From Eubacteriales bacterium (GTDB lineage Bacteria > Bacillota > Clostridia > Lachnospirales > Lachnospiraceae), in assembly GCA_030526265.1 (NCBI GenBank), contig JAUNDE010000017.1:1-37824 (forward strand): 37,824 bases of DNA, read 5' to 3'. This document shows, in pieces, positions 25,020 through 33,545 of the stretch (positions are counted from its first letter, which is position 1; each line of letters opens with the position of its first letter). A program made the translations under genes and the position numbers. The notes below the pieces were generated by a model. It did no database searches and was not told where the DNA came from. It was given only the letters and a program-made list of their open reading frames with translations.

Positions 25020-25496
25020 ACAAGTACGACAAGTAATCGCGGCTGCAAATGCCGAAAGGCTGCAGGTGAGGAAAGTCCGGGCTTCGCAGGGCAGGATGCC
25101 GGATAACGTCCGGTGGAGGTGACTCTAAGGAAAGTGCAACAGAAATATACCGCGTAAGCTTTGAGAAGGGTAACTCCTCAGAAAAGGATATCTTTAAGCT
25201 CGCTTACAAAGATATTCTTTTCTGAGGAGTTATGCGGCGAATGCCGCGTAACATGAACTGCGCATCAGTTCATGTTACAATCTCAATGTCATACGTAAGG
25301 GTGGAAAGGCAGTGTAAGAGACTACCGCCTCCCTGGTAACAGGGAGGGCACATGTAAACCCCATCCGAAGCAAGACCGTGTAAAGACAATGTGGCTGCCC
25401 GTCACGTCTTAGGTGGGTCGCTTGAATCTTTCGGCGACGAAAGATCTAGATAGATGATTACTCAACGACATAACCCGGCTTATCGTCGTGCTTGTT
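25020..25496 (+). ncRNA. rnpB: RNase P RNA with expanded P12
   Basis: Catalytic RNA that matures tRNA 5' ends. Conserved regions are clear: GAGGAAAGTCCGGGC near the 5' end, GTGCAACAGAAATATACCGC, GTAAGGGTGGAAAGGC, GTAAGAGACTACCGC, and the 3' ATAACCCGGCTTA. P1 is formed by ACAAGTACGAC (25020-25030) and GTCGTGCTTGT near 25486-25496. Total length is about 477 nt, longer than the usual 350-420. The excess lies in P12: TTGAGA (25161-25166) and TCTCAA (25281-25286) close a loop with three hairpins, a 25-bp one (25171-25232), a 5-bp one (25234-25247) and a perfect 13-bp one (25248-25278). The class is probably A. Confidence 0.95.
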
Positions 25497-25507
25497 ATTC
25501 ATAAAAA

Positions 25508-25549
25508 GAAAGCGTTGAAACCATATTTCGGTATCAACGCTTCATTTTA
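25508..25549. terminator. Bidirectional terminator between rnpB and pyrI
   Basis: AAGCGTTGA and TCAACGCTT form a 9-bp stem, with an inner ACC/GGT pairing. A-rich and T-rich flanks give T tracts on both strands, so it can end both the RNase P RNA and the convergent pyrBI transcript. Confidence 0.8.
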
Positions 25550-26014
25550 TTATAAATGAATTTTTTTGCTCTTTGAACTGTCTACATACCGCTCTTCGCA
25601 ATATTTGCAACGATATGTCTCATTCTCAGGATCTGTAAGCACAAATATCTGAGCCAATTCCTGTTCGATCGATGTAATGCAGCGAGGATTTTTGCATTTG
25701 ATCACATTTTTAATCTGTTTTGGAAGATGAAGAGTCATCTTATCTACAATCTGGGCATCTTTGATGATGTTGACTGTGATGTTGTGATCAATAAATCCGA
25801 GAATATCAAGGTCCATGAAATCAATCGGACATTCAATCTTCATGATATCTTTTTTTCCGAGTTTATTACTTTTTGCATTCTTGATGATTGCGACACAGCA
25901 GTCTAATTTATCCAGGTTCAGGTATTTGTATATTTCCATACTCTTTCCGGCTTCGATATGGTCAAGTACGAATCCTTCGGTAATCCTTCCGACTGTCAAT
26001 GTATTTTCTACCAT
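25550..26014 (-). CDS. pyrI: Aspartate carbamoyltransferase regulatory subunit
   Basis: A 154-residue subunit that binds nucleotides (CTP/UTP/ATP) and controls the PyrB catalytic trimer. The N-terminal nucleotide domain has GRITEGFVLDHI; the C-terminal zinc domain has the four cysteines as CX4C (CKNPRC) and CX2C (CKYC). An AGGAGGGATA element precedes the start. It lies 11 bp after pyrB in one operon. Confidence 0.95.
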   Translation of the reverse strand: MVENTLTVGRITEGFVLDHIEAGKSMEIYKYLNLDKLDCCVAIIKNAKSNKLGKKDIMKIECPIDFMDLDILGFIDHNITVNIIKDAQIVDKMTLHLPKQIKNVIKCKNPRCITSIEQELAQIFVLTDPENETYRCKYCEERYVDSSKSKKIHL

Positions 26015-26025
26015 GATTATCCCTC

Positions 26026-26943
26026 CTAAACTTCAATTTCCAGCAATGTTAAGATGAGTGCCATTCGAACGTACACGCCATATTGTACTTGTCTGAAATA
26101 TGCAGCTCTTGGGTCCTTATCAACTTCTATAGAGATTTCATTTACTCTTGGAAGTGGGTGAAGTACGAGCATATCAGGCCCGGCCAGTGCCATTTTCTTA
26201 GAGTCTAAGATGTAGAAGTCTTTCATACGAACATAATCTTCTTCATTGAAGAAGCGTTCTTTCTGAACTCGTGTCATGTAGAGAATATCAAGCTTTGGAA
26301 GAGCATCCTCCAGACGAACAACTTCTTCATACTCAATATTATTTTTTTCCAAAACATCAACTCGAATATAGCTTGGAAGCTTTAATTCTTCCGGCGAGAT
26401 AAGAACAAATTTTACACCTGGATAACGAACCATTGCATTGATAAGAGAGTGAACTGTACGTCCGAATTTCAGGTCTCCGCAGAATCCGATCGTCATGTTG
26501 TTCAGACGTCCTTTGAGTGAACGGATCGTGAGAAGATCTGTCAGAGTCTGTGTCGGGTGCTGGTGTCCGCCGTCACCTGCGTTGATCACGGGAATGCAGG
26601 AATTCTCAGCAGCGACAAGAGCAGCTCCTTCCTTTGGATGGCGCATCGCACAGATGTCAGCGTAACATCCGATCATTCGGATCGTGTCAGCAACACTCTC
26701 GCCTTTTGCAGCAGAGCTTGAATCTGCGGAGGAAAAGCCAAGAACACTTCCGCCAAGATTGAGCATGGCAGCTTCGTGGCTCAGTCTTGTTCTTGTACTT
26801 GGTTCATAGAACAGAGTTGCAAGTTTTTTTCCATCACATGCATGTGCATATTTCTCCGGATTGGCTTCAATATCATTTGCCAGGTCCAATAATTTGTCAA
26901 TTTCTTCCACAGAAAAATCCAGTGGATTCATCAAATGTCTCAT
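26026..26943 (-). CDS. pyrB: Aspartate carbamoyltransferase catalytic subunit
   Basis: A 305-residue enzyme for the first committed pyrimidine step: carbamoyl phosphate + aspartate to carbamoyl aspartate. Motifs: [15 protein letters not shown] (carbamoyl phosphate site), [15 protein letters not shown] and HPLPRVNEI. The start [10 protein letters not shown] is chosen because GGAGG lies 5 nt upstream. The operon partner pyrI gives it allosteric control. A 207-nt leader with a short ORF and a long U-rich tract precedes it. Confidence 0.96.
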   Translation of the reverse strand: MRHLMNPLDFSVEEIDKLLDLANDIEANPEKYAHACDGKKLATLFYEPSTRTRLSHEAAMLNLGGSVLGFSSADSSSAAKGESVADTIRMIGCYADICAMRHPKEGAALVAAENSCIPVINAGDGGHQHPTQTLTDLLTIRSLKGRLNNMTIGFCGDLKFGRTVHSLINAMVRYPGVKFVLISPEELKLPSYIRVDVLEKNNIEYEEVVRLEDALPKLDILYMTRVQKERFFNEEDYVRMKDFYILDSKKMALAGPDMLVLHPLPRVNEISIEVDKDPRAAYFRQVQYGVYVRMALILTLLEIEV

Positions 26944-26987
26944 AGTAACCTCCATAATCAATAAAAAGGGATAAAAATAAGAAGCAG

Positions 26988-27095
26988 TCAGAAAGTAAAA
27001 AAATCAGAGTAAAAATGAGAATAAGAAAGAATGTCATCTAATCGGTGGCTTAGGTAAGCCGGTATGATTCGAGAACATCTGCTTTTTCTCATCAT
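26988..27095 (-). CDS. Candidate pyrBI leader peptide
   Basis: A 35-residue ORF in the pyrB leader, too short for usual gene calling. It begins ATGATG after a strong GGAAGGAG (4 nt spacing) and ends 44 nt before the pyrB start. The first part is basic (MMRKSRCSR); the last third is rich in Phe, Tyr, Ser and Leu because its RNA is U-rich ([14 protein letters not shown]). A small hairpin GGCTT-ACCT-AAGCC (27060-27047) lies before the U-rich part. The layout resembles the E. coli pyrBI leader, where UTP-sensitive RNA polymerase pausing is coupled to leader translation. No strong GC-rich attenuator stem was found, so the mechanism may differ. Confidence 0.6.
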   Translation of the reverse strand: MMRKSRCSRIIPAYLSHRLDDILSYSHFYSDFFTF

Positions 27096-27156
27096 TAACT
27101 CCTTCCTGAATCGCTTCTTCGTAAATGATTAAATCAGATTGTTTACATCTTTAGAC

Positions 27157-27185
27157 ATCATACAATAAATGACAAAGATTTTCAA
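27157..27185 (-). promoter_or_regulatory. Sigma-A promoter of the pyrBI operon
   Basis: On the minus strand TTGAAA (27185-27180), a 17-bp spacer and TATGAT (27162-27157). The transcript would start near 27150, about 55 nt before the leader ORF. No PyrR-binding loop sequence was recognised in the leader. Confidence 0.65.
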
Positions 27186-27298
27186 TGACTAAAAATGAGA
27201 ATTCAAAACGATACCTGTAGGGATAAAGTGAACAGATTAGAAAATGAGTGGACATATATTGGTTAAATTGAGTTCTGGATTTTAGGAGAAACGTGTTG

Positions 27299-27304
27299 TA
27301 TAAT
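27299..27304 (+). promoter_or_regulatory. -10 box of the pheA promoter
   Basis: A perfect TATAAT 40 bp before the pheA start; the -35 region (around 27276) is poor. The rest of 27186-27298 holds no gene that I can support. Confidence 0.5.
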
Positions 27305-27344
27305 GGCAAATATGATGCTTTAAATAGGATGAGGAGTGAGAAAA

Positions 27345-28475
27345 ATGGCAACGATCAAAGAATTGCGTGATGAATTGGACAGAATAGACAGCCAGATCAT
27401 AGAGTTGTATCAGGAAAGAATGGCAGTTTGCGAACAGGTTGGAGAAGTGAAGATCGAGAATGGCTCGAAAGTGTTTGACAGGAATAGAGAGAGGGAGAAG
27501 CTGAACCAGGTCAGCGCAAATGCAAAAGATGATTTTTATAAAAAAGGATTAAAAGAGTTATTTGAACAGCTGATGAGTCAGAGCAGAAAACTGCAGTATC
27601 AGCTGCTCACGAAAAAAGGCGCTCTTGGAAGACTTCCTTTTATCGGTGTAGATAAACTTGACTGGGAGAACTCAAGAATTGTATATCAGGGAACGGAAGG
27701 TGCTAATTCTCAGGCCGCAATGCAGAAATATTTTAAAAAAGATGTAAACAGTTTTCATGTACAGACATTCCGGGATGCAATGGAGGCAATTGAAGAGGGA
27801 TCTGCTGATTTTGCAGTACTTCCGATTGAAAATTCATCAGCGGGTGTTGTGAATGAAGTATATGATCTTCTGGTGGAATTCGAAAATTATATTGTAGGTG
27901 AGATTGTTATTCCAATTGATCATTATCTCGTCGGAACAGATGGTGCGACTCTTGAGACAGTTCAGAGAGTATATTCACATCCACAGGCGTTGATGCAGTG
28001 TAACAAATATCTTGACGAGTATCCAGACTGGCAGCAGATCGGTGTCGCTAATACAGCGGTGGCTGCAAGAAAGATACTGAAAGAACAGGATGTGACGCAG
28101 GCGGCAATCTGCAGCCAGCACGCAGCGGAAATTTATGGGCTGAATATTCTTGCAGAACAGATCAATCATAACCAGCATAATTCGACAAGATTTATTGTAG
28201 TTACAAATCAGAAAATATTTCTGAAAGATGCGCAGAAGATCAGTATCTGCTTTGAAGTTGCACATGAGAGTGGATCGCTTTATCATCTGCTGTCTCATTT
28301 TATTTATAATGATCTGAACATGACAAAGATTGAATCAAGACCGGTAGAAGGCAAAAACTGGGAATATCGATTCTTTGTAGACTTTGAAGGAAATATGGGA
28401 CAGCCTGCTGTGAAAAATGCGATCCGCGGGTTGCGTGAAGAATCAAAGAGTCTGAAAATACTTGGAAATTATTAA
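27345..28475 (+). CDS. pheA: Bifunctional chorismate mutase/prephenate dehydratase
   Basis: A 376-residue P-protein that converts chorismate to prephenate and then to phenylpyruvate for phenylalanine synthesis. Residues about 1-85 are an AroQ-type chorismate mutase (IKELRDELDRIDSQIIELYQ, CEQVGEVK). Residues about 110-285 are prephenate dehydratase (YQGTEGANSQAA, PIENSSAGVVNEVYDLL, HNSTRFIVV). Residues about 295-376 are an ACT domain for phenylalanine feedback; ESRP is present, while the usual GALY is GSLY. GAGGAG lies 8 nt before the ATG. The AAA ATPase gene follows 14 bp later. Confidence 0.95.
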   Translation: MATIKELRDELDRIDSQIIELYQERMAVCEQVGEVKIENGSKVFDRNREREKLNQVSANAKDDFYKKGLKELFEQLMSQSRKLQYQLLTKKGALGRLPFIGVDKLDWENSRIVYQGTEGANSQAAMQKYFKKDVNSFHVQTFRDAMEAIEEGSADFAVLPIENSSAGVVNEVYDLLVEFENYIVGEIVIPIDHYLVGTDGATLETVQRVYSHPQALMQCNKYLDEYPDWQQIGVANTAVAARKILKEQDVTQAAICSQHAAEIYGLNILAEQINHNQHNSTRFIVVTNQKIFLKDAQKISICFEVAHESGSLYHLLSHFIYNDLNMTKIESRPVEGKNWEYRFFVDFEGNMGQPAVKNAIRGLREESKSLKILGNY

Positions 28476-28489
28476 GGACGGGACAGACA

Positions 28490-29788
28490 ATGAATATGAA
28501 AGTAAATGAACTGATGTTATATCGAAATATGGAGCAGAATCACATACTTCATGATTTTGCATTCCTTATGGAGAACTATGACAATGAGTATTATAACAAA
28601 GAAGATTTAAGAGGGCTTTTGTTTGATTGTGTAAATGAAATCTTAGAACTCTCTGTGACACATGGTCTGGAAGGGAATCTCTGGCATGATTATCTCACAT
28701 TTGTTCTTGCAAGTGATGAGAACGCATACAGCACATCATGTGAGATCGTAGGTCAGATCGATGGAAGTATCAATATGATTGCGTCACATGATTTTGAAAT
28801 CTTTAAAGGCTTGTTTGACTATGATTTTACAGAGCTTGAGAAGATTCTTGATGTGAATTGTATTTCCATGCTGCTTGATTATCATTCTTCTGATGAGCAT
28901 GGAAAAGTGTTCAACAAGCGGATCAGAGACAGAATCTGTGCACTGAGTAAAGAACTGGCGCAGTCAGAGAATGCAGATTCCTTTAAAGAAGTGCTTACAC
29001 AGTTTTATAAAGAATTCGGTGTTGGTAAATTTGGTCTTCATAAGGCATTTCGTGTAGAACATACAGAGCATGGTGCGCAGATCATTCCGATCACAAAGAT
29101 CGCACATGTGCATCTGGATGACCTCGTCGGATATGAGATCGCAAAAAAGAAGCTGATCGATAACACGGAAGCGTTTGTAAATGGGAAAAAGGCAAATAAC
29201 TGTCTGCTCTACGGCGATGCAGGGACTGGGAAATCTACTTCCATCAAAGCAATTCTGAATCAGTATTATGATCAGGGACTTCGGATGATCGAGATCTACA
29301 AGCATCAGTTTCAGGATCTGAACGACATCATTGCTCAGATCAAGAACCGAAATTATAAATTTATCATCTATATGGATGATCTTTCATTTGAAGAATTTGA
29401 AATCGAGTACAAATATCTGAAAGCGGTGATCGAGGGAGGACTTGAGAGAAAGCCTGAAAATGTGCTGATCTATGCGACATCAAACCGCAGACATCTCGTG
29501 CGCGAGACGTTCAAGGACAAAGCAGACCGCGATGAAGAACTTCACACAAATGATACTGTTCAGGAAAAACTGTCACTTGTGGCAAGATTTGGTGTAACGA
29601 TTTATTTCGGAAAACCGGATAAAAAGCAGTTCCAGGAGATCGTGCGTCAGCTGGCAGCCCGAACGGAACTGGATCTTACGGAAGAGGAACTCCTTCTGGA
29701 GGCAAATAAATGGGAGCTGCAGCACGGAGGAATGTCCGGGCGTACAGCTCAGCAGTTTATTGATTATTTACTTGGAACCCGAATTTAA
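28490..29788 (+). CDS. DUF815-family AAA ATPase
   Basis: A 432-residue protein. Residues about 1-200 are a helical domain without known motif; the AAA core follows, with Walker A GDAGTGKS (242-249), Walker B IIYMDD (292-297) and a sensor region YATSNRRHLV. This matches the DUF815 family, whose cellular role is not established. It is probably co-transcribed with pheA, and its stop is only 8 bp from the stop of the convergent rqcH gene, with no terminator visible between. Confidence 0.85.
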   Translation: MNMKVNELMLYRNMEQNHILHDFAFLMENYDNEYYNKEDLRGLLFDCVNEILELSVTHGLEGNLWHDYLTFVLASDENAYSTSCEIVGQIDGSINMIASHDFEIFKGLFDYDFTELEKILDVNCISMLLDYHSSDEHGKVFNKRIRDRICALSKELAQSENADSFKEVLTQFYKEFGVGKFGLHKAFRVEHTEHGAQIIPITKIAHVHLDDLVGYEIAKKKLIDNTEAFVNGKKANNCLLYGDAGTGKSTSIKAILNQYYDQGLRMIEIYKHQFQDLNDIIAQIKNRNYKFIIYMDDLSFEEFEIEYKYLKAVIEGGLERKPENVLIYATSNRRHLVRETFKDKADRDEELHTNDTVQEKLSLVARFGVTIYFGKPDKKQFQEIVRQLAARTELDLTEEELLLEANKWELQHGGMSGRTAQQFIDYLLGTRI

Positions 29789-29796
29789 ATCAGAGA

Positions 29797-31536
29797 TCAG
29801 GATTCGATCAATGTCAGCCCGGAAATATCGGAGTCAATCATAAGAGAATAGTTCGTGTGATAGATCACGAATCCGGGTTTGGCACCGGCGACTTTTTTGA
29901 CATGTTTTTTCTCAATGTAATCAATCTCAACTTTATCGTTCCCGCGGTTCTTTGAGTAATATGCGGCAAGCTTTCCGGCTTCTTCGAATACTCTGTCCGG
30001 AAGCTCGTCGCCCATGGATTTCACAATGACATGAGATCCCGGAGCACCTTTTGCGTGGAACCACCAGTCATTTCCGTTTGCAAAGTGAAATGTGAGCTCC
30101 TCATTCTGGAAATTGTTTTTCCCGACATAGATATGATATCCGTCGCTGGATAAATAATGGAATGGGCTGCTCTTGAATTTCACTTTTTTCTTCGTATTCT
30201 TTTTGCGGATGTATCCGCTTTCCACAAGCTCTTCCTTAATCTGTGACAGATCATCCTCACTCAATGCGATATCAAGAGAATTGCTTACTGATTCCAGATA
30301 TGTGATATCGTCTTTTGTCTCCCTGATCAGATCTGTCAAAGCTTCAAAAGTCCTTTTCTGTTTGTTGTATCTGGCAAAATATTTCTGTGCATTCTCCTGT
30401 GGAGTCTTTGTTTTATCCATTGGGATCTTTACCATTTCGTTTGTATAATAATTCAGCACCTCCAGCTGATCGGTATCCGGGTCCAGATTGTATCCGTACA
30501 CATTGATCAGTTCCCCGTAAACTTTATATTTATCACGGTTTTTCGTATCTTTTAACTGCCTGTTCTGGAGGTCATATTTCTTTCGGCTTCGCTCAAGCGC
30601 AGTTGAAACGATTCTTCTCAGATCTGATGACTTCTGTCGGATTCTTGTAATCGTATTTTTCTCAGCATAGTAAGAAGCGAGCAATTCTGAGACGGATGCG
30701 TATTCTTTTTTTCCAAACGAATCAAAATGTGTCAGTGGAAGACAGGAGTAATCCTTTGGAACGGCCCCTTCCATATATACGACAGGGGTGAAATTTCCTT
30801 CTTTTACAGATTCAAAATAGAAGCTGAACTGGTTGTACAGGTGGAGCATCATATCATGTGACAATTCATTTCCCGGCATTCTGGAATCGATGCCTGCAAG
30901 GAAACAGATTTCCTCTGCCACAACAGGGCTCACGCCGGTGAACCCGCAGTAGATTGCCTTTCCGACAGGCATCGGCCTTGAAACAAGCGCGCTACTGAAA
31001 TCTTCCGGAGATACCGTCAGCGGATCTGATTTGTTCATTGTATCCGGAATGAAATAAGTTCGGCCCGGAAGAACTTCTCGAACAGAGCTGACCTGACAGG
31101 AAATATGCTTGATACTGTCAATGATCATATCATTTTCATCGCAAAAAATGATATTGCTGTGTTTTCCCATGATCTCTATGATCAGTTTCTTTCGGCAGAG
31201 ATCGCCCAGTTCATTCAGATGTTCAATATGAAAACAGATGATTCTCTCAAGCTTTGGCTGAGTGATATCGACGATGCGTCCATTGCTGATATGTTTTCTG
31301 AGAAGCATACAGAAATTCGGCGCAGTCATCGGCCCCGGCTTGTTCTCGTCCGTAAGATAAATCAGAGGAAGGGAAGCGCTCGCAGATATATAAAGTCTCT
31401 TTTGTCCCTTGGAAAGCTTGATCGTCAACATCAGCTCATCGGATTCCGGCTGAGCGATTTTATGAATCCTTCCATTCAATATTGTATCTCGCAATTCGTT
31501 CGTAAGTGCTGAAACAGTGATTCCGTCAAATGCCAT
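29797..31536 (-). CDS. rqcH: Ribosome quality-control protein RqcH (NFACT family)
   Basis: A 579-residue homologue of Rqc2/NEMF and of the proteins once called fibronectin-binding FbpA. It binds stalled 50S subunits and adds alanine tails to mark the nascent chain. Order: NFACT-N (about 1-270), with MAFDGITVSALTNEL; coiled-coil middle (about 280-430); NFACT-R at the C-terminus (GYHIYVGKNNFQNEELTF, WFHAKGAPGSHVIVK). The Asp-Arg pair needed for tail synthesis in Bacillus is Glu97-Arg98 here, a conservative change. AAAGGAACGAG precedes the start. Confidence 0.93.
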   Translation of the reverse strand: MAFDGITVSALTNELRDTILNGRIHKIAQPESDELMLTIKLSKGQKRLYISASASLPLIYLTDENKPGPMTAPNFCMLLRKHISNGRIVDITQPKLERIICFHIEHLNELGDLCRKKLIIEIMGKHSNIIFCDENDMIIDSIKHISCQVSSVREVLPGRTYFIPDTMNKSDPLTVSPEDFSSALVSRPMPVGKAIYCGFTGVSPVVAEEICFLAGIDSRMPGNELSHDMMLHLYNQFSFYFESVKEGNFTPVVYMEGAVPKDYSCLPLTHFDSFGKKEYASVSELLASYYAEKNTITRIRQKSSDLRRIVSTALERSRKKYDLQNRQLKDTKNRDKYKVYGELINVYGYNLDPDTDQLEVLNYYTNEMVKIPMDKTKTPQENAQKYFARYNKQKRTFEALTDLIRETKDDITYLESVSNSLDIALSEDDLSQIKEELVESGYIRKKNTKKKVKFKSSPFHYLSSDGYHIYVGKNNFQNEELTFHFANGNDWWFHAKGAPGSHVIVKSMGDELPDRVFEEAGKLAAYYSKNRGNDKVEIDYIEKKHVKKVAGAKPGFVIYHTNYSLMIDSDISGLTLIES

Positions 31537-31585
31537 ATTGCTCGTTCCTTTCGTTTGTATGTTTTACAAAACTAATGTGGAACTC

Positions 31586-31615
31586 ATTGTAACACAGGTT
31601 GACGTGTGATGGCAA
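31586..31615 (-). promoter_or_regulatory. Promoter of rqcH
   Basis: On the minus strand TTGCCA (31615-31610), an 18-bp spacer and TACAAT (31591-31586). It overlaps the divergent yicC promoter. Confidence 0.5.
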
Positions 31616-31627
31616 ATCCACTATAAT
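31599..31627 (+). promoter_or_regulatory. Sigma-A promoter of yicC-gmk-rpoZ
   Basis: TTGACG (31599-31604), a 17-bp spacer and TATAAT (31622-31627), 86 bp before the yicC start. Its -35 box lies inside the spacer of the divergent rqcH promoter, so the two promoters may compete. Confidence 0.75.
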
Positions 31628-31713
31628 AATTATGGATTTTTAGGACTACATACCAGAAGAAGAACAGGAAAGACAGTTTTATAATCCAAGAATACATAGA
31701 AGAAGGTAGAAAA

Positions 31714-32595
31714 ATGATCAGAAGCATGACAGGATTCGGACGATGTGAATTATCCGAAGGAGACCGCAAGTTTACGGTTGAGATGAAAGGTGTAAATCAC
31801 CGCTATTTAGATGCGAATATTCGTATGCCAAAGAAACTGAACTTTTTTGACAGTGCGATCAGAGGTGTTCTGAAGAAATATGTGATGAGAGGAAAAGTTG
31901 ATATTTTTATTACATATGAAGACTTTTCTGAGAGTCAGGTGTCCCTGAAATATAATGAGACACTTGCAAAGGAATATCTGTCATATTTCAAAAAGATGCA
32001 GGAAGATTTCGGACTCGAAAATGATATCCGTGTTTCATCTTTGTCAAGATATCCGGAAGTTCTTACAATGGAAGAACAGGCGATTGATGAAGAGGCACTC
32101 TGGAATGGACTGGAGAAAGCACTCACCGGGGCATTGAAGCAGTTTGTTGAGACACGTGAGACAGAGGGAGAGAACCTTAAGAAAGATATCATTGACAAGC
32201 TTGACGGAATGCTCGAGAAGGTGGCTTATATCGAAGAACGTTCTCCGGAGATCATTGCCGAGTACAGAGCGAAATTAGAAGATAAAGTAAAAGCACTTCT
32301 TGAGGACTCTCAGATCGACGAGGGAAGAATCGCGGCTGAGGTCGTGATCTTCGCGGATAAGATCTGTACGGATGAAGAGGTTGTCAGATTAAAGAGTCAC
32401 ATTGCGCATATGAAAGAAACGTTTACAAAAGATGAAAATGGTATCGGCCGTAAGCTTGATTTTATCGCACAGGAGATGAACCGTGAGGCCAATACGATTC
32501 TCTCCAAGGCAAATGATATTGAAGTGTCCAATTACGCAATTGATCTTAAGACAGAGATCGAAAAAGTGCGTGAGCAGATCCAGAACATCGAGTAA
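31714..32595 (+). CDS. yicC: YicC-family endoribonuclease
   Basis: A 293-residue protein with the family start MIRSMTGFGR and the C-terminal DUF1732 block (IGRKLDFIAQEMNREANTIL, KTEIEKVREQIQNIE). YicC of E. coli is an RNase that affects small RNA stability; the Bacillus homologue is YloC. GAAGGT precedes the ATG. The order yicC-gmk-rpoZ is conserved in Firmicutes; remA, which lies between yloC and gmk in Bacillus, is absent here. Confidence 0.93.
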   Translation: MIRSMTGFGRCELSEGDRKFTVEMKGVNHRYLDANIRMPKKLNFFDSAIRGVLKKYVMRGKVDIFITYEDFSESQVSLKYNETLAKEYLSYFKKMQEDFGLENDIRVSSLSRYPEVLTMEEQAIDEEALWNGLEKALTGALKQFVETRETEGENLKKDIIDKLDGMLEKVAYIEERSPEIIAEYRAKLEDKVKALLEDSQIDEGRIAAEVVIFADKICTDEEVVRLKSHIAHMKETFTKDENGIGRKLDFIAQEMNREANTILSKANDIEVSNYAIDLKTEIEKVREQIQNIE

Positions 32596-32606
32596 GGAGT
32601 CTGAAT

Positions 32607-33227
32607 ATGAAATCAAAGGGAATACTTATTGTTGTATCGGGCTTTTCCGGATCTGGAAAAGGAACGATCATGAAATCGCTTTTAAAAAAGTATGATAACT
32701 ATGCATTGTCGATCTCTGCTACGACGAGAAATCCACGAGAAGGAGAAGAACACGGCAGAGAGTATTTCTTTCTCACAACGGAAGAATTTGAAAAAATGAT
32801 TGCACAAGATGAATTGATAGAGTATGCTAAGTACGTGAATAATTACTATGGTACACCGAAGAATTATGTCGAGGAACAGCTTGCTTCCGGCAAGGATGTG
32901 ATTCTTGAGATTGAGATTCAGGGTGCATTGAAAGTAAAGAAGAAATTCCCGGAGACGCTGCTTCTGTTTGTCACTCCACCGTCAGCAGAAGAATTGAAAC
33001 GCCGTCTTGTCGGAAGAGGAACCGAGACACTGGAAGTGATCGAACAGCGTATGATGCGTGCGATCGAAGAGTCTGACGGAATGGAAGAGTACGATTACTT
33101 CGTGATCAACGATGATCTGGATGAATGTGTGGAGAGTGTGCATAAGATTATTCAGGCTGAGCACAGCAGAAGTTATCGCAATCTTGATTTTGCGAAAAAG
33201 ATAAAAAGAGAATTGAAAGGAGAATAA
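32607..33227 (+). CDS. gmk: Guanylate kinase
   Basis: A 206-residue enzyme for ATP + GMP to ADP + GDP. P-loop GFSGSGKGT (12-20); the GMP-binding region has SISATTRNPREGEEHGREYFF, and VILEIEIQGAL follows. AAGGAG lies 8 nt before the start. It is 11 bp after yicC and 3 bp before rpoZ in one operon. Confidence 0.97.
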   Translation: MKSKGILIVVSGFSGSGKGTIMKSLLKKYDNYALSISATTRNPREGEEHGREYFFLTTEEFEKMIAQDELIEYAKYVNNYYGTPKNYVEEQLASGKDVILEIEIQGALKVKKKFPETLLLFVTPPSAEELKRRLVGRGTETLEVIEQRMMRAIEESDGMEEYDYFVINDDLDECVESVHKIIQAEHSRSYRNLDFAKKIKRELKGE

Positions 33228-33230
33228 CAT

Positions 33231-33467
33231 ATGTTACATCCATCTTATACGGATTTGATGAAAGTAGTGAATAAAGATGTAGAGGAGGGCGAGACAAAAG
33301 TAGTAAACAGCCGTTACTCCATCGTTATGGCTACTTCTAAAAGAGCCAGACAGCTGATTGACGGTGCAGATCCTATGGTTGATGCTGCAAATGGTGCAAA
33401 ACCATTATCGACTGCGATCAGTGAGCTTAATAATGGTAAGATCAAAATCATTGCCGAGGAAAACTAA
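33231..33467 (+). CDS. rpoZ: DNA-directed RNA polymerase omega subunit
   Basis: A 78-residue small subunit that helps RNA polymerase assembly. Hallmarks: the start LHPSYTDLMK, NSRYSIVMATSKRARQL and KPLSTAISELNNGKI. The AAAGGAG ribosome binding site lies at the end of gmk. A terminator follows 7 bp after the stop. Confidence 0.95.
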   Translation: MLHPSYTDLMKVVNKDVEEGETKVVNSRYSIVMATSKRARQLIDGADPMVDAANGAKPLSTAISELNNGKIKIIAEEN

Positions 33468-33474
33468 TTGAATG

Positions 33475-33508
33475 AAAAGGCAGGTGCTTTTAAGAGTATC
33501 TGCCTTTT
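33475..33508 (+). terminator. Rho-independent terminator after rpoZ
   Basis: AAAAGGCAG and CTGCCTTTT form a 9-bp stem with a partly paired loop; the T tract is short (TTTTAT). Confidence 0.75.
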
Positions 33509-33545
33509 ATGAATAAATATGAAAAAAGATAAGGAGCAAAAGAGA

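Noticed and set aside
25171-25278. Separate small RNA or CRISPR-like palindromes
   Set aside because: The hairpins lie inside the RNase P RNA between its conserved regions and are closed by a P12 stem; they are not repeated elsewhere in the window.
26944-27150. PyrR-binding attenuator before pyrB
   Set aside because: No PyrR-type conserved loop and no terminator/antiterminator pair were recognised; the leader ORF is the better explanation.
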